Positions 36,253-44,886 of a stretch of DNA of 64,000 bases are shown in pieces. Source of the DNA: Rheinheimera riviphila (GTDB lineage Bacteria > Pseudomonadota > Gammaproteobacteria > Enterobacterales > Alteromonadaceae); assembly GCF_004005945.1 (NCBI RefSeq), contig NZ_SACS01000010.1:98148-162147 (forward strand), read 5' to 3'. A program made the translations under genes and the position numbers. Positions within the stretch are counted from its first letter, which is position 1; the number at the start of each line of letters is the position of its first letter. The notes below the pieces were generated by a model that saw nothing but the letters and a program-made list of their open reading frames with translations, ran no database searches and was not told where the DNA came from.

Positions 36253-37059
36253 TTACAGCCGTTCCAGCAGCACTTCCCGTACAAATCGACTGCCAAAATA
36301 AGCCAGAGTCAGCAGCAAGCTAGCGCTGATTGTCAAGGCATTGGCCACCCGTCCGCGCCAGCCAAGTCTGGCATGTCCAACCAACAACAGGCTAAACAAT
36401 AAAAACGCCATCAGACTTAACACATTTTTATGAATATTATGTTTCGCTAACCAATCGGCGGTGAAAATTGCGCCGCTGAACAGGGTCAGTCCCAACAGCA
36501 CGGTACCAGCCAGCATCAGTCGGAACAGCAAAGCTTCGGCTTGCATTAAAGGTGGAAAGACCGTGCCAGGTTGCAGCGGCGTTTTTTGCTTTAAGCGCTG
36601 GCTGATGTAGCTCACCTGAAACGAATACAACGTCGCCATAATCAACATCACATAGGCAATAAACGCCACGACCACATGTAGCAGCAACCAGGGATCATGT
36701 TCAAAATGTTGCACCTGGGCACCGGCCGGCAACAAACCAACAGCCAGTTGCACCAAAGCGGCAAAACCATAAACAATAGGTAATAGGAGGGTGATCGGGG
36801 TGCGCAGTGCGGTGAGCGTCAGCGACAGGGTAATCAGCCAGCAGACCATGGAGCTGACATTCAGCAGGCTGAAATTTTGCCCGTCAGCGGTAAACATTGC
36901 CTGACTTAATGCCAGCATATGCAGCACGATACCGGCGGTAGCCGCGGAAAACACCAACTTAAACCGTGGGCCATCTGCATGATACAACCGCTGTGATACC
37001 GCAACGGTAGCCGTCAGATAACAAAGGAAAGCGAGCATCGGCAGCAGGGCGAACGACAT
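36253..37059 (-). CDS. ypjD: CcsA/YpjD-family inner membrane protein
   Basis: A 268-residue, eight-helix membrane protein of the cytochrome c assembly (CcsA/CcmC-like) superfamily, with conserved His residues in loops (HDPWLLLHVVVAFIAYVML and WLAKHNIHKNVLSLMAF). It is named after E. coli ypjD, which has the same place between yfjD and ffh. Its exact role is unresolved; E. coli data hint at a function linked to YfjD in ion efflux. It is divergent from ffh. Confidence 0.9.
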   Translation of the reverse strand: MSFALLPMLAFLCYLTATVAVSQRLYHADGPRFKLVFSAATAGIVLHMLALSQAMFTADGQNFSLLNVSSMVCWLITLSLTLTALRTPITLLLPIVYGFAALVQLAVGLLPAGAQVQHFEHDPWLLLHVVVAFIAYVMLIMATLYSFQVSYISQRLKQKTPLQPGTVFPPLMQAEALLFRLMLAGTVLLGLTLFSGAIFTADWLAKHNIHKNVLSLMAFLLFSLLLVGHARLGWRGRVANALTISASLLLTLAYFGSRFVREVLLERL

Positions 37060-37130
37060 GCGAATAATTCCAATTTAAGGCGCAAAAAGCTATTGTATTG
37101 CAAGCTTTGCCAGAATGACAGAGCCAACGG

Positions 37131-37159
37131 CTGACGGCAGCGTCCGGCTCAGTTATAAT
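37131..37159 (+). promoter_or_regulatory. Sigma-70 promoter of ffh
   Basis: TATAAT (37154-37159) with CTGACG as -35 (37131-37136) and a 17-base spacer, 32 bases before the ffh start. Confidence 0.65.
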
Positions 37160-37191
37160 CAGCCCCATTTTGAGTTCCGTGGTAACTAAAC

Positions 37192-38559
37192 ATGTTTGAG
37201 AACCTGTCCGATCGCTTAACCCGTACCCTGAAAAATATCAGTGGTCGTGGTCGTTTAACCGAAGACAATATTAAAGAAACCTTACGCGAAGTGCGGATGG
37301 CGCTGCTCGAAGCTGACGTAGCGCTACCGGTGGTGCGGGATTTTGTCAATCAGGTCAAAGAGCGGTCGGTTGGTCTGGAAGTCAGTAAAAGCCTGACGCC
37401 AGGGCAAGAGTTTTTAAAGATCGTCAAAAAAGCGTTAGAAGAAGCGATGGGGGAAGCCAACGAAGAGCTCACTCTCAACACGCAACCGCCAGCCGTGGTG
37501 CTGATGGCCGGTTTACAAGGTGCCGGTAAAACCACTTCGGTCGGTAAACTTGCCCGCTTCTTAAAAGAGCGCAAAAAGAAAAAAGTGATGGTAGTGTCGG
37601 CGGACGTTTACCGTCCGGCGGCAATCAAACAGTTAGAAACTTTGGCCAAAGAAGTGGGTGTTGAATTTTTCCCAAGTGATATCAGCCAAAAACCGGTGGA
37701 TATCGTCAATGCTGCGATTACCCAGGCCCGGTTAGGCTTTTACGATATTTTATTGGTGGATACCGCAGGTCGTCTGCACGTTGACAGCGAAATGATGGAC
37801 GAAATCAAAGCATTACATGCTGCGATCAATCCAATTGAAACGCTGTTTGTGGTCGACGCGATGACCGGTCAGGATGCGGCCAATACCGCCAAAGCCTTTA
37901 ATGAAGCCTTGCCACTCACCGGCGTCATTCTGACCAAAGCCGACGGTGATGCCCGTGGTGGTGCTGCTTTATCGATTCGTCATATCACCGGCAAACCAAT
38001 TAAATTTATCGGGATGGGCGAAAAATCCGATGCCTTAGAGCCATTCCACCCGGACCGGATTGCGTCACGCATTCTGGGCATGGGCGATATGATGAGCCTG
38101 ATTGAAGAGCTGGAACAAAAAGTTGACCGTGACCAAGCGGCCAAAGTTGCAGCCAAGATGATGAAAGGTCAGGGTTTTAGTCTGGAAGATTTCCGTGATC
38201 AATTGGTACAAATGCGCAGTATGGGCGGCATGATGTCGATGCTGGATAAACTGCCGGGGATGAAAAACCTGCCGGCTGGTGCCAAAGATCAGATGAACAA
38301 TAAGCAATTTGGCAAAATGGAAGCCATCATCAACTCGATGACGCCCAAAGAACGCCAATACCCTGATTTGATTAAAGGTTCGCGTAAAAAACGCATCGCA
38401 TCAGGCTCTGGTACTCAGGTGCAGGATGTCAATCAGTTGCTGAAGCAGTTTATGCAAATGCAGAAAATGATGAAGCAAATGGGCGGTAAAGGCGGCCTGA
38501 TGAAGATGATGCGTGGCATGGGTGGCAAGTTGCCACCGGGTATGTTGCCGCCGCGTTGA
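37192..38559 (+). CDS. ffh: Signal recognition particle protein Ffh
   Basis: The SRP54 GTPase that targets nascent inner-membrane proteins to the Sec machinery. The N-domain is followed by the G-domain with GLQGAGKTTSVGKLARFLK, the DTAGRLHVD loop and TKADGDARGGAALSI. The methionine-rich M-domain binds 4.5S RNA and signal peptides (GGMMSMLDKLPGMKNLP, and a Met-rich tail). 455 residues (E. coli 453). In E. coli and many relatives rpsP comes next; here four other genes intervene. Confidence 0.98.
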   Translation: MFENLSDRLTRTLKNISGRGRLTEDNIKETLREVRMALLEADVALPVVRDFVNQVKERSVGLEVSKSLTPGQEFLKIVKKALEEAMGEANEELTLNTQPPAVVLMAGLQGAGKTTSVGKLARFLKERKKKKVMVVSADVYRPAAIKQLETLAKEVGVEFFPSDISQKPVDIVNAAITQARLGFYDILLVDTAGRLHVDSEMMDEIKALHAAINPIETLFVVDAMTGQDAANTAKAFNEALPLTGVILTKADGDARGGAALSIRHITGKPIKFIGMGEKSDALEPFHPDRIASRILGMGDMMSLIEELEQKVDRDQAAKVAAKMMKGQGFSLEDFRDQLVQMRSMGGMMSMLDKLPGMKNLPAGAKDQMNNKQFGKMEAIINSMTPKERQYPDLIKGSRKKRIASGSGTQVQDVNQLLKQFMQMQKMMKQMGGKGGLMKMMRGMGGKLPPGMLPPR

Positions 38560-38583
38560 GGCACATTAGAAGGTTAAAATATA

Positions 38584-38642
38584 GGCAATATCTCACAGCA
38601 ATTGCCTCCGCAGTCTCTGGTCTGAGATATGCCACAGGCGTA
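38584..38642 (+). promoter_or_regulatory. Structured leader before the GAF regulator
   Basis: GGCAATATCTCA and TGAGATATGCC can form an 11-pair stem with one bulged A, enclosing about 36 bases that contain further short complementarity. It lies between ffh and the GTG start at 38682 and could be an attenuator or RNA-binding leader. It does not match a riboswitch I recognise. Confidence 0.4.
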
Positions 38643-38681
38643 AGGTAGCGCGGTACACACTTATGGATGAGGTGAACCGCC

Positions 38682-39623
38682 GTGACTACTTTAGCCACTC
38701 TTGCTCAAATCAATCGTCAGATTGACCCTATCAACGATATCCTTGGCTTATGCCAGACAGTTAGCCAGTTGATTGTTCAAAGTTTACAGCTGCCAGATAA
38801 CGTTATTTATCTTAAAAACAACCACAATCGACTGAGCCAGATTGCTGCCGCCGGTGGTAAGTTTTGCGCCAATCAAGGCGTAGTGTCGCCAATTGAACTG
38901 GAACTTGGCCAAGGCGTTGTCGGCATGGCTGCTTTATGCCAAAGCAGTCTTTGCGTCGCCGATACCAATAGTTTTACTCACTATGTGGTCGATGATGCGC
39001 CAAGGTTGTCGGAACTGGCAGTGCCGGTTTGTTATCAAGGCGAATTACTCGGCATTATTGATGCTGAACATCCGCAGGCTGGTTTTTTCACCATCGAGCA
39101 GCAGTATTTTGTCGAAAGTGTGTCGGCGATATTGGCGCCAAGACTGGTTAATTTGCGTAGTCGTCAACAATCCACATCAATATCACCAGCTCGCACCGGC
39201 TCGTCAACTGCAACTTACGACACCGCCAACACTTATTGTAGCCAGGACGAATTTTCGCAGCTGCTACAAAGCTGCTTAAAGCATTTTTACCAGCCAGCAC
39301 AATGGGACCAAAGTCGTTTATCGCAACTGGCTTTGTTACAGCCGGTGACAGAAGTGCGTGCGGCCACCGCAATTCAAATAGAATCGCTGAAACAGCACAT
39401 CTACTGTTGTCTGCAACAGATGTATCAAAAACCAGCGACGGCGCTCTGGGCAAAAATTCTGGATGAGCGTTATATCAGTAGCCGGATTGGCCAGATCCAG
39501 CTTGCCGATCAATACCACATGAGTTTCAGCACCTTCCGTCGTCAGCAACAGCAGGCGCAGAATTGTTTGCAACAAAGTTTATGGCAACTGGAGTTACAAG
39601 CGCGTGATCTACGCCGCGGCTGA
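38682..39623 (+). CDS. GAF-domain protein with helix-turn-helix-like C-terminus
   Basis: 313 residues. The N-terminal GAF domain (about 15-160: LSQIAAAGGKFCANQGVVSP, ELGQGVVGMAALCQSSLCVA, then YQGELLGIIDAEHPQAGFFT) probably binds a small molecule. A variable Ser/Thr-rich linker follows. The last 60 residues contain a helix-turn-helix-like stretch (QIQLADQYHMSFSTFRRQ), suggesting a ligand-responsive transcription factor; this is an inference. The start is GTG with GAGGTGA upstream. It is the first of four genes between ffh and rpsP, 97 bases ahead of the secreted peptidase. Confidence 0.75.
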   Translation: MTTLATLAQINRQIDPINDILGLCQTVSQLIVQSLQLPDNVIYLKNNHNRLSQIAAAGGKFCANQGVVSPIELELGQGVVGMAALCQSSLCVADTNSFTHYVVDDAPRLSELAVPVCYQGELLGIIDAEHPQAGFFTIEQQYFVESVSAILAPRLVNLRSRQQSTSISPARTGSSTATYDTANTYCSQDEFSQLLQSCLKHFYQPAQWDQSRLSQLALLQPVTEVRAATAIQIESLKQHIYCCLQQMYQKPATALWAKILDERYISSRIGQIQLADQYHMSFSTFRRQQQQAQNCLQQSLWQLELQARDLRRG

Positions 39624-39720
39624 GCAGTTTCTGAACAGTTTTTGGGCAGTCTCAATTGCCAGGGTTTTATACAATTGCTCTCGAGTTGACATCAATGACT
39701 AATGCAACAAGGAGGCAAGC

Positions 39721-41289
39721 ATGAAACATCTCACTCTGGCACTCGTGATCGGCGCCATCAGCAGTTCAGCCGCAGCAGCGACTTATGATTTACCATTTAA
39801 AGGACAAGATTTTGGTGATCATGAAAAAGTGCACACTTTTGACCATGCACAAAATTATTCGCAAAAACATGGTTTTGACATGGGCGCCCGTCGCTACGAT
39901 TTTGACAATAGCCGCTGGACATCGGTAACGACCACCGTGGCTGATTACAACGCAGCACCAACCAACAACAAATTTGTGGTTTATAACAAATCGATTTATG
40001 CGATGCACGCCGGCAAGGTGATTGGCTGCTGGCGCAATGCCCCTGAGAATCCACGGCCAAAACTTTCCGGCGATTCGGACACCACCAAACCATGGCTGCA
40101 CAGCAATCTGAAAAACGGCTTGATGCCAGGGGGCGGTAATATGCTGTGGATTGAGCATAGCGATGGCACCCGGATGTTGTACGCCCATATGATCCCAGGT
40201 TCAATCAGCACGAGCTTATGCCCGCATAACGCCACAGCGTATCCGGCGGCCATCGGCGATAACAGTGAAATGTTATACGTGGCAGTTCCTGCGGCGCAGC
40301 AGGCCAGTATCAGCAAAGGCCAGTATCTGGGCAGAGTCGGTAACAGCGGTAATTCGACCGGACCACATTTGCATATCCACTTACAAAACAGTGGCGGTGA
40401 AGGTCAGTTGATTAGCTTTAACCGGGGCATCGCTGCAACGCCAGACGATACCAAACCCTATCCAAGCTGGACCCGTTTTGCCGGCAGCACTATTCCAACG
40501 GGTTCACAACTCATTTGGGCGCCGCGCACTGTCGGCAGCCAGTATGTGCGTCATGGCATGAAAGCCGAAATGATGCAGGGCTTTTTCAGCCATCTGGCAG
40601 ACTCCGGCTTTAAAGCCAGCTGGTTTGATGGTTACAGCGTCAGTGGTAACAGTTTTTACAATATGGTGTGGGAGCCGGCCAATCTGGCTTGGCGTGGCTT
40701 TTTTGGCCAAAGTTCAGCTGGTTATCAACAAGTGTTTAACCAGGCAATAGAAGATGGTTATGCACCGGTGCAAGTTGATTCGCATCAGACAGGCAGCGGC
40801 ACTCGTTATAGTGTTATTTTCGAGAAAAAGCCGTTGGCGACTTTGGCTAAACATGGTCTGACATATGCTCAGCATATGCAGGTGATGGATCAGGCAAAAG
40901 ATTTAAATATGCGCCCGGTCAGTGTGTCGGTGGTGTCGTCAGGTGGCGATCGTCGTTATACCGTGCTTTATCAGCAACAAAACGTCGGCAGCTGGACCGT
41001 CAGTTCGCAGTTAACCTCCGCCGCCTATCAGAATAAGGTGAATTCTGAACTGGAAGCAGGACGCCGGCCCATTTACCTGAACTCTTACGTGCATCAGGGC
41101 GAGGTGAATTACACTGCAGTGTTTAGTCAGCTACCGCAGCTGAGTTGGGGCGCCAAACATGGCCAGACTTCGGCGCAGTTCCAGACGCAGTTTGATAACT
41201 TTAGCGGTCAGGGTTATCAAACCGAAGTAGTGAGTGGCGTTGACGGACTGAATCAACACAACTTTGGCGGGATTTGGACTAAAAACTAG
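39721..41289 (+). CDS. Secreted M23-type metallopeptidase with tandem C-terminal repeats
   Basis: 522 residues. The signal peptide ends ...SSSAAAAT. The M23/LytM domain (about 40-230) has the zinc-site pieces QKHGFDMGARRYD, MLWIEHSDGTRMLYAHM and GNSGNSTGPHLHIHLQ, so it should cut peptidoglycan or Gly-rich peptides. Residues about 255-520 form four repeats of about 60-70 residues with a recurring KHG-x-T-x-x-Q motif and a Y/F-x-x-x-W/F pattern (LAKHGLTYAQHMQVMDQAKD; WGAKHGQTSAQFQTQFDNFS). They resemble the bacterial tandem repeat family BTRD1. AGGAGG is 7 bases upstream. A terminator follows. Role: outer or extracellular lytic enzyme; target unknown. Confidence 0.85.
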   Translation: MKHLTLALVIGAISSSAAAATYDLPFKGQDFGDHEKVHTFDHAQNYSQKHGFDMGARRYDFDNSRWTSVTTTVADYNAAPTNNKFVVYNKSIYAMHAGKVIGCWRNAPENPRPKLSGDSDTTKPWLHSNLKNGLMPGGGNMLWIEHSDGTRMLYAHMIPGSISTSLCPHNATAYPAAIGDNSEMLYVAVPAAQQASISKGQYLGRVGNSGNSTGPHLHIHLQNSGGEGQLISFNRGIAATPDDTKPYPSWTRFAGSTIPTGSQLIWAPRTVGSQYVRHGMKAEMMQGFFSHLADSGFKASWFDGYSVSGNSFYNMVWEPANLAWRGFFGQSSAGYQQVFNQAIEDGYAPVQVDSHQTGSGTRYSVIFEKKPLATLAKHGLTYAQHMQVMDQAKDLNMRPVSVSVVSSGGDRRYTVLYQQQNVGSWTVSSQLTSAAYQNKVNSELEAGRRPIYLNSYVHQGEVNYTAVFSQLPQLSWGAKHGQTSAQFQTQFDNFSGQGYQTEVVSGVDGLNQHNFGGIWTKN

Positions 41290-41303
41290 CAGTTGATGGA
41301 TGT

Positions 41304-41340
41304 AAACCCGGATTCCCAAGCAATCCGGGTTTGTTTATCG
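41304..41340 (+). terminator. Rho-independent terminator after the M23 peptidase gene
   Basis: AAACCCGGATT-7 bases-AATCCGGGTTT followed by GTTTAT. A strong 11-pair stem 15 bases after the stop. Confidence 0.88.
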
Positions 41341-41382
41341 CAGGCAGCATGTGGCTTTGTTAGGCTAAAACAAAAGGAATTG

Positions 41383-42132
41383 ATGATGAAAATGTTTCAG
41401 TTAGCGTTACTCGTGATCGGCAGTTTTGGCGCAGGTTTCCTGTTGGCGGACGGTTTAGCAAAATCTGCACCTGAACTGGTGTTTGTAAAGGGTGAGCCAA
41501 CCGCAGTCACGAGCAAAGCAGAGACGGTGAAATGTGCTGCTGCGTCAATGGCTGTGATTGATGAACAACCTGATAAACTGGCCAATAAACAGCATCGGGC
41601 AACCAAACGCGATGTTGTCGCTCAGCGCACTGTCGGTGTTAATGAAACCGATATTGCGATGCCACTGGAAAGCTACAGTGCGTTAGTGGCGTCACAACAA
41701 CGACCAGCCACACAACTTATCTTGCAAATTGATGATGCTGATTTTGCGCAGATGATTGAACAGCAGCAACAGGATCAACAATTTGATGCACAAAGCGAAC
41801 TCTATCAGCAGCAACTCAGTGAATTTATCAACGCCCATCCCGAAGTAGTTCAGCCGCAATATCTGACTTGCAGTAGCAGATTTTGCTTGCTTGAACTTGA
41901 AGTGCAAAACTTCGCCGCCTGGCCGGCACTGTTTAAAACGCTGACGGCGCAACAGTGGTGGCAATCGATTAGCTATCAAAGTGCGGCTGAGAGTGTGGCT
42001 GAGATTGCGGCTGAGAGTGGCGCGGATAGCGAACAGCAAAGCCGCCGTATTACTTTATTATTGCAGCAAGACTGGGTGCTGGCCGCTGATCCACAACAAC
42101 TGGCGGTGGCTGACGGCGGCCAATTTGACTGA
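41383..42132 (+). CDS. Unrecognised membrane-anchored or exported protein
   Basis: About 249 residues. The N-terminus MMKMFQLALLVIGSFGAGFL is a signal anchor or uncleaved signal. A low-complexity region follows, then a Gln/Glu-rich part (MIEQQQQDQQFDAQ) and a small conserved-looking core with two cysteines (YLTCSSRFCLLELEVQNF) and a nearby NAHPEVVQPQ. The end is Ala/Glu/Ser-rich. The core layout (an Asn-Pro/His-Pro region followed by C-x-x-x-x-C) recalls small periplasmic proteins of Alteromonadales, but no family can be named. AGGA is 4 bases before ATG 41383 and 7 before ATG 41386. Confidence 0.65.
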   Translation: MMKMFQLALLVIGSFGAGFLLADGLAKSAPELVFVKGEPTAVTSKAETVKCAAASMAVIDEQPDKLANKQHRATKRDVVAQRTVGVNETDIAMPLESYSALVASQQRPATQLILQIDDADFAQMIEQQQQDQQFDAQSELYQQQLSEFINAHPEVVQPQYLTCSSRFCLLELEVQNFAAWPALFKTLTAQQWWQSISYQSAAESVAEIAAESGADSEQQSRRITLLLQQDWVLAADPQQLAVADGGQFD

Positions 42133-42191
42133 TTGAGTACCTCAGCTGCGCTCAGCATAATCACCACAGTAAAACAAGAAAAGGAGGGCTG

Positions 42192-42590
42192 ATGATCCCG
42201 GAAAGTACCAGGCAAGTGATCCGCGACAGTGATTTTTATCTCGAGCCGGATATTTTCTATTTTGTCGAAGCACAAAGCATCGGCAATCCGGAACTGCACC
42301 GACTCGTCTGCCGGGATGACAAAGAAATAACGGTGGTCACGACTCAGGCTGGTTTGGCAGATTTGGTGATTAAAGCGCAGAATAAAGAGCAGTGGCGGTT
42401 ACTGGTGATTAACTGCGCCAATCCGTTTTACTGTGTGGGCTTTTTACAAAGTATCGCCAGCGCAATGACGGCGGCGGGTTTGGATATTCTGCTGGTGTCC
42501 ACCTTTAGCCGTGATTATGTGTTTGTGAAAAATCAGCAGACTGAGCAAGCCGTGGCAGTGTTGTTGGACATTGGATTTGTAAAGCGTTAA
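42192..42590 (+). CDS. ACT-domain protein
   Basis: 132 residues with two ACT-like halves, similar to the ACT_3/ACT_7 (CASTOR-like) group: an N-terminal YFVEAQSIGNPELHRLVCRD half, then WRLLVINCANPFYCVGFLQS, IASAMTAAGLDILLVSTFS and a C-terminal YVFVKNQQTEQAVAVLLDIG. Such proteins usually bind amino acids. AAGGAGG precedes the ATG. No enzyme domain is attached. It is the last gene before the rpsP promoter. Confidence 0.82.
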   Translation: MIPESTRQVIRDSDFYLEPDIFYFVEAQSIGNPELHRLVCRDDKEITVVTTQAGLADLVIKAQNKEQWRLLVINCANPFYCVGFLQSIASAMTAAGLDILLVSTFSRDYVFVKNQQTEQAVAVLLDIGFVKR

Positions 42591-42646
42591 CGCCAGAATC
42601 TCAGGTTCCGCGGCTTCGGCTATTCGAGGCAAAGCCGTGAAATACC

Positions 42647-42674
42647 TTGCATTCATGACAAAAATCCGTACAAT
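42647..42674 (+). promoter_or_regulatory. Promoter of the rpsP operon
   Basis: TTGCAT (42647-42652), a 16-base spacer, then TACAAT (42669-42674), 72 bases before the rpsP start. Confidence 0.7.
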
Positions 42675-42680
42675 TCGGCG

Positions 42681-42703
42681 TCCCTGTGGTTTGACTGCAG
42701 GGA
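42681..42703 (+). promoter_or_regulatory. Hairpin in the rpsP leader
   Basis: TCCCTG and CAGGGA form a 6-pair stem with an 11-base loop, followed by TTGTTATTTT. It starts at about the transcription start and may act as an early attenuator or as 5' protection of the message. Confidence 0.45.
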
Positions 42704-42746
42704 TTGTTATTTTAATAAAACCTGAACGATTGATTTAGAGGCTGGT

Positions 42747-42998
42747 ATGGTAACTATTCGTTTACAACGTGGTGGCGCGAAAAAGCGTCCATTTTACCAA
42801 GTTGTGGTCGCAGACAGCCGTTTTGCTCGTGATGGCCGCTTTATTGAGCGCGTGGGTTTCTTTAACCCAATCGCTAGCGGTACTGAAGAGAAAGCGCGTA
42901 TCGACCTGAACCGTGTTGACCACTGGGTAGCGCAAGGCGCTTCTTTAAGTGATCGCGTGGCTTCACTGGTAAAAGCAGCTAAAAAAGCTTCTGCTTAA
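42747..42998 (+). CDS. rpsP: 30S ribosomal protein S16
   Basis: An 83-residue ribosomal protein with the typical [39 protein letters not shown] and [21 protein letters not shown] blocks. It is the first gene of the rpsP-rimM-trmD-rplS operon. Confidence 0.98.
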   Translation: MVTIRLQRGGAKKRPFYQVVVADSRFARDGRFIERVGFFNPIASGTEEKARIDLNRVDHWVAQGASLSDRVASLVKAAKKASA

Positions 42999-43024
42999 TT
43001 TAGCAATCTGGTTGGAGTTTAACC

Positions 43025-43552
43025 TTGAACGGTAAAGATTTAGTTGTCTTAGGTAAGTTTGGCGCTGTTTACGGCATCAACGGGTGGCTAAAAGTAAACT
43101 CCTACACAGAGATCCCGGAAGGGATATTTGATTACACACCCTGGCAGATTCAACAGCAGGGTAACTGGCGACCAGTGCAGATCAGCAGTTGGAAGCGGCA
43201 CAGTAATGGCTTAATTGCCAAAATTGATGGCGTGAATGACCGTGATCAGGCGCAACTCTTTGTCAATATTGACATCGCAGTGACGCCCGCTGCCTTACCA
43301 AAGCTCGAAGACGGCGATTATTACTGGAAAGACCTGATGGGGATGACCGTAGTAACTGAAGCTGGCTACGACTTAGGTGAAGTAGTGGACATGATGGAAA
43401 CAGGCTCGAACGACGTTATTGTTGTCAAAGCCAACCGGAATGATGCATTTGGTCAGAAAGAGCGTTTGTTACCGTTTTTAACTGACTCTGTCATTAAAGC
43501 GGTCGATAAAACGCAAGGTCGGATCATTGTCGACTGGGATCCTGAATTTTAA
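43025..43552 (+). CDS. rimM: Ribosome maturation factor RimM
   Basis: A 175-residue assembly factor that binds S19 in the 30S head. The N-terminal [20 protein letters not shown] and the C-terminal PRC-barrel ([39 protein letters not shown]) are intact. The TTG start is preceded by GGAG 8 bases upstream. It overlaps trmD by one base (TAATG). Confidence 0.97.
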   Translation: MNGKDLVVLGKFGAVYGINGWLKVNSYTEIPEGIFDYTPWQIQQQGNWRPVQISSWKRHSNGLIAKIDGVNDRDQAQLFVNIDIAVTPAALPKLEDGDYYWKDLMGMTVVTEAGYDLGEVVDMMETGSNDVIVVKANRNDAFGQKERLLPFLTDSVIKAVDKTQGRIIVDWDPEF

Positions 43553-44343
43553 TGGCCGAACAGCCAAAATTGTGGTTTGGGGTCATTACCTTATTTCCGC
43601 AGATGTTCGACGCTGTGACAAAATTCGGTGTGACCAGCCGGGCAGTCAAAAACGGGTTAATCGACGTACAGTGCTGGAATCCAAGGGATTTTACCTCGGA
43701 TAAACATAACACTGTCGACGACAGACCTTTTGGTGGCGGTCCTGGTATGTTGATGATGGTGCAGCCTTTAACGGATGCAATTCGCGCCGCTAAAGCAGCT
43801 GCAGGTGGTGATGTCCGAACGATTTACCTTTCGCCGCAAGGCCGGAAGTTGGATCAGGAAGGCGTGGCTAAACTTGCGACTTATTCGAAGCTCCTTTTGG
43901 TAGCTGGCCGTTACGAAGGCATTGATGAACGCGTAATAGAGTCGGAAATTGACGAAGAATGGTCAATCGGCGATTACGTGCTGAGTGGGGGCGAATTGCC
44001 TGCGATGACGCTGATTGATGCGGTGTCGCGACTAGTACCAGGTGTACTGGGGCATGATTTATCAGCAGTCGAGGATTCGTTTGCCTCTGGATTGCTTGAT
44101 TGTCCGCACTATACCAGACCAGAAGTGTTAGACGGCAAACAGGTTCCGGCTGTATTACTCAGCGGACACCATGAAAACATCAGACGCTGGCGTTTGAAGC
44201 AGGCCCTTGGTAGGACCTGGTTGAGACGGCCGGATATGTTAAATGTCCTGGCTCTGACTAAGGAGCAACGCAAATTACTGGACGAGTTCCAACAGGAACA
44301 CCAGGCGTTGCAGCAACACGATAGTTTATTCCAGGTAAAGTGA
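43552..44343 (+). CDS. trmD: tRNA (guanine-N1)-methyltransferase
   Basis: Methylates G37 of tRNAs with G36, preventing +1 frameshifts. The SPOUT trefoil-knot region is visible in [20 protein letters not shown] and [40 protein letters not shown] binds S-adenosylmethionine and tRNA. 263 residues (E. coli 255). It is coupled to rimM. Confidence 0.98.
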   Translation: MAEQPKLWFGVITLFPQMFDAVTKFGVTSRAVKNGLIDVQCWNPRDFTSDKHNTVDDRPFGGGPGMLMMVQPLTDAIRAAKAAAGGDVRTIYLSPQGRKLDQEGVAKLATYSKLLLVAGRYEGIDERVIESEIDEEWSIGDYVLSGGELPAMTLIDAVSRLVPGVLGHDLSAVEDSFASGLLDCPHYTRPEVLDGKQVPAVLLSGHHENIRRWRLKQALGRTWLRRPDMLNVLALTKEQRKLLDEFQQEHQALQQHDSLFQVK

Positions 44344-44350
44344 GATTGTT

Positions 44351-44710
44351 ATGAGCAAAGTTAGCCAAAACATCATCAAGCAACTTGAAGACGAACAGCT
44401 GAAAACAGACGTTCCAGCTTTCGGCCCAGGTGATACTGTGGTTGTTCAAGTTAAAGTTAAAGAAGGCGACAAAACCCGTCTGCAGGCTTACGAAGGCGTA
44501 GTTATCGCTAAACGTAACCGTGGTTTACACTCAGCATTCACAGTTCGTAAAATTTCGAACGGTGAAGGTGTAGAGCGTGTATTCCAGACGCACAGCCCAA
44601 TGATTGACAGCATCACGCTGAAACGTCGTGGTGCAGTACGCCGTGCCAAGCTTTACTATTTACGCGATCGTTCAGGTAAATCAGCGCGTATCCGCGAAAA
44701 GCTTAACTAA
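44351..44710 (+). CDS. rplS: 50S ribosomal protein L19
   Basis: 119 residues with [40 protein letters not shown] and [15 protein letters not shown], as in all bacterial L19 proteins, which sit at the 30S-50S interface. Last gene of the operon, followed by a strong terminator. Confidence 0.98.
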   Translation: MSKVSQNIIKQLEDEQLKTDVPAFGPGDTVVVQVKVKEGDKTRLQAYEGVVIAKRNRGLHSAFTVRKISNGEGVERVFQTHSPMIDSITLKRRGAVRRAKLYYLRDRSGKSARIREKLN

Positions 44711-44719
44711 GCACACTTT

Positions 44720-44748
44720 AAAAGCTGCCTCCGGGCAGCTTTTTTTTT
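44720..44748 (+). terminator. Rho-independent terminator of the rplS operon
   Basis: AAAAGCTGCC-TCC-GGGCAGCTTTTTTTTT, a 9-10 pair stem with a long T-run, 9 bases after the stop. Confidence 0.95.
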
Positions 44749-44886
44749 GCCTGCGATTTGGGTAAGTCAGCATCAATTGCAAATTTCCCTATTCCGGACA
44801 GCCACTTATTCTTTTTCTGCGGATCTTCTTTTTTTGCGTTAAGCATGGCTACAATTGCCAGCATGCCCAGCTAGAAGGAAGTTGTT

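Noticed and set aside
36253..37059. Calling ypjD a cytochrome c biogenesis protein
   Set aside because: Fold superfamily similarity only; the genomic context is yfjD/ffh with no cytochrome c genes.
41293..41382. Upstream extension of the unrecognised exported protein to ATG 41293
   Set aside because: Would run through the terminator hairpin of the peptidase gene and bury the hydrophobic N-terminus; ATG 41383 has a ribosome site.
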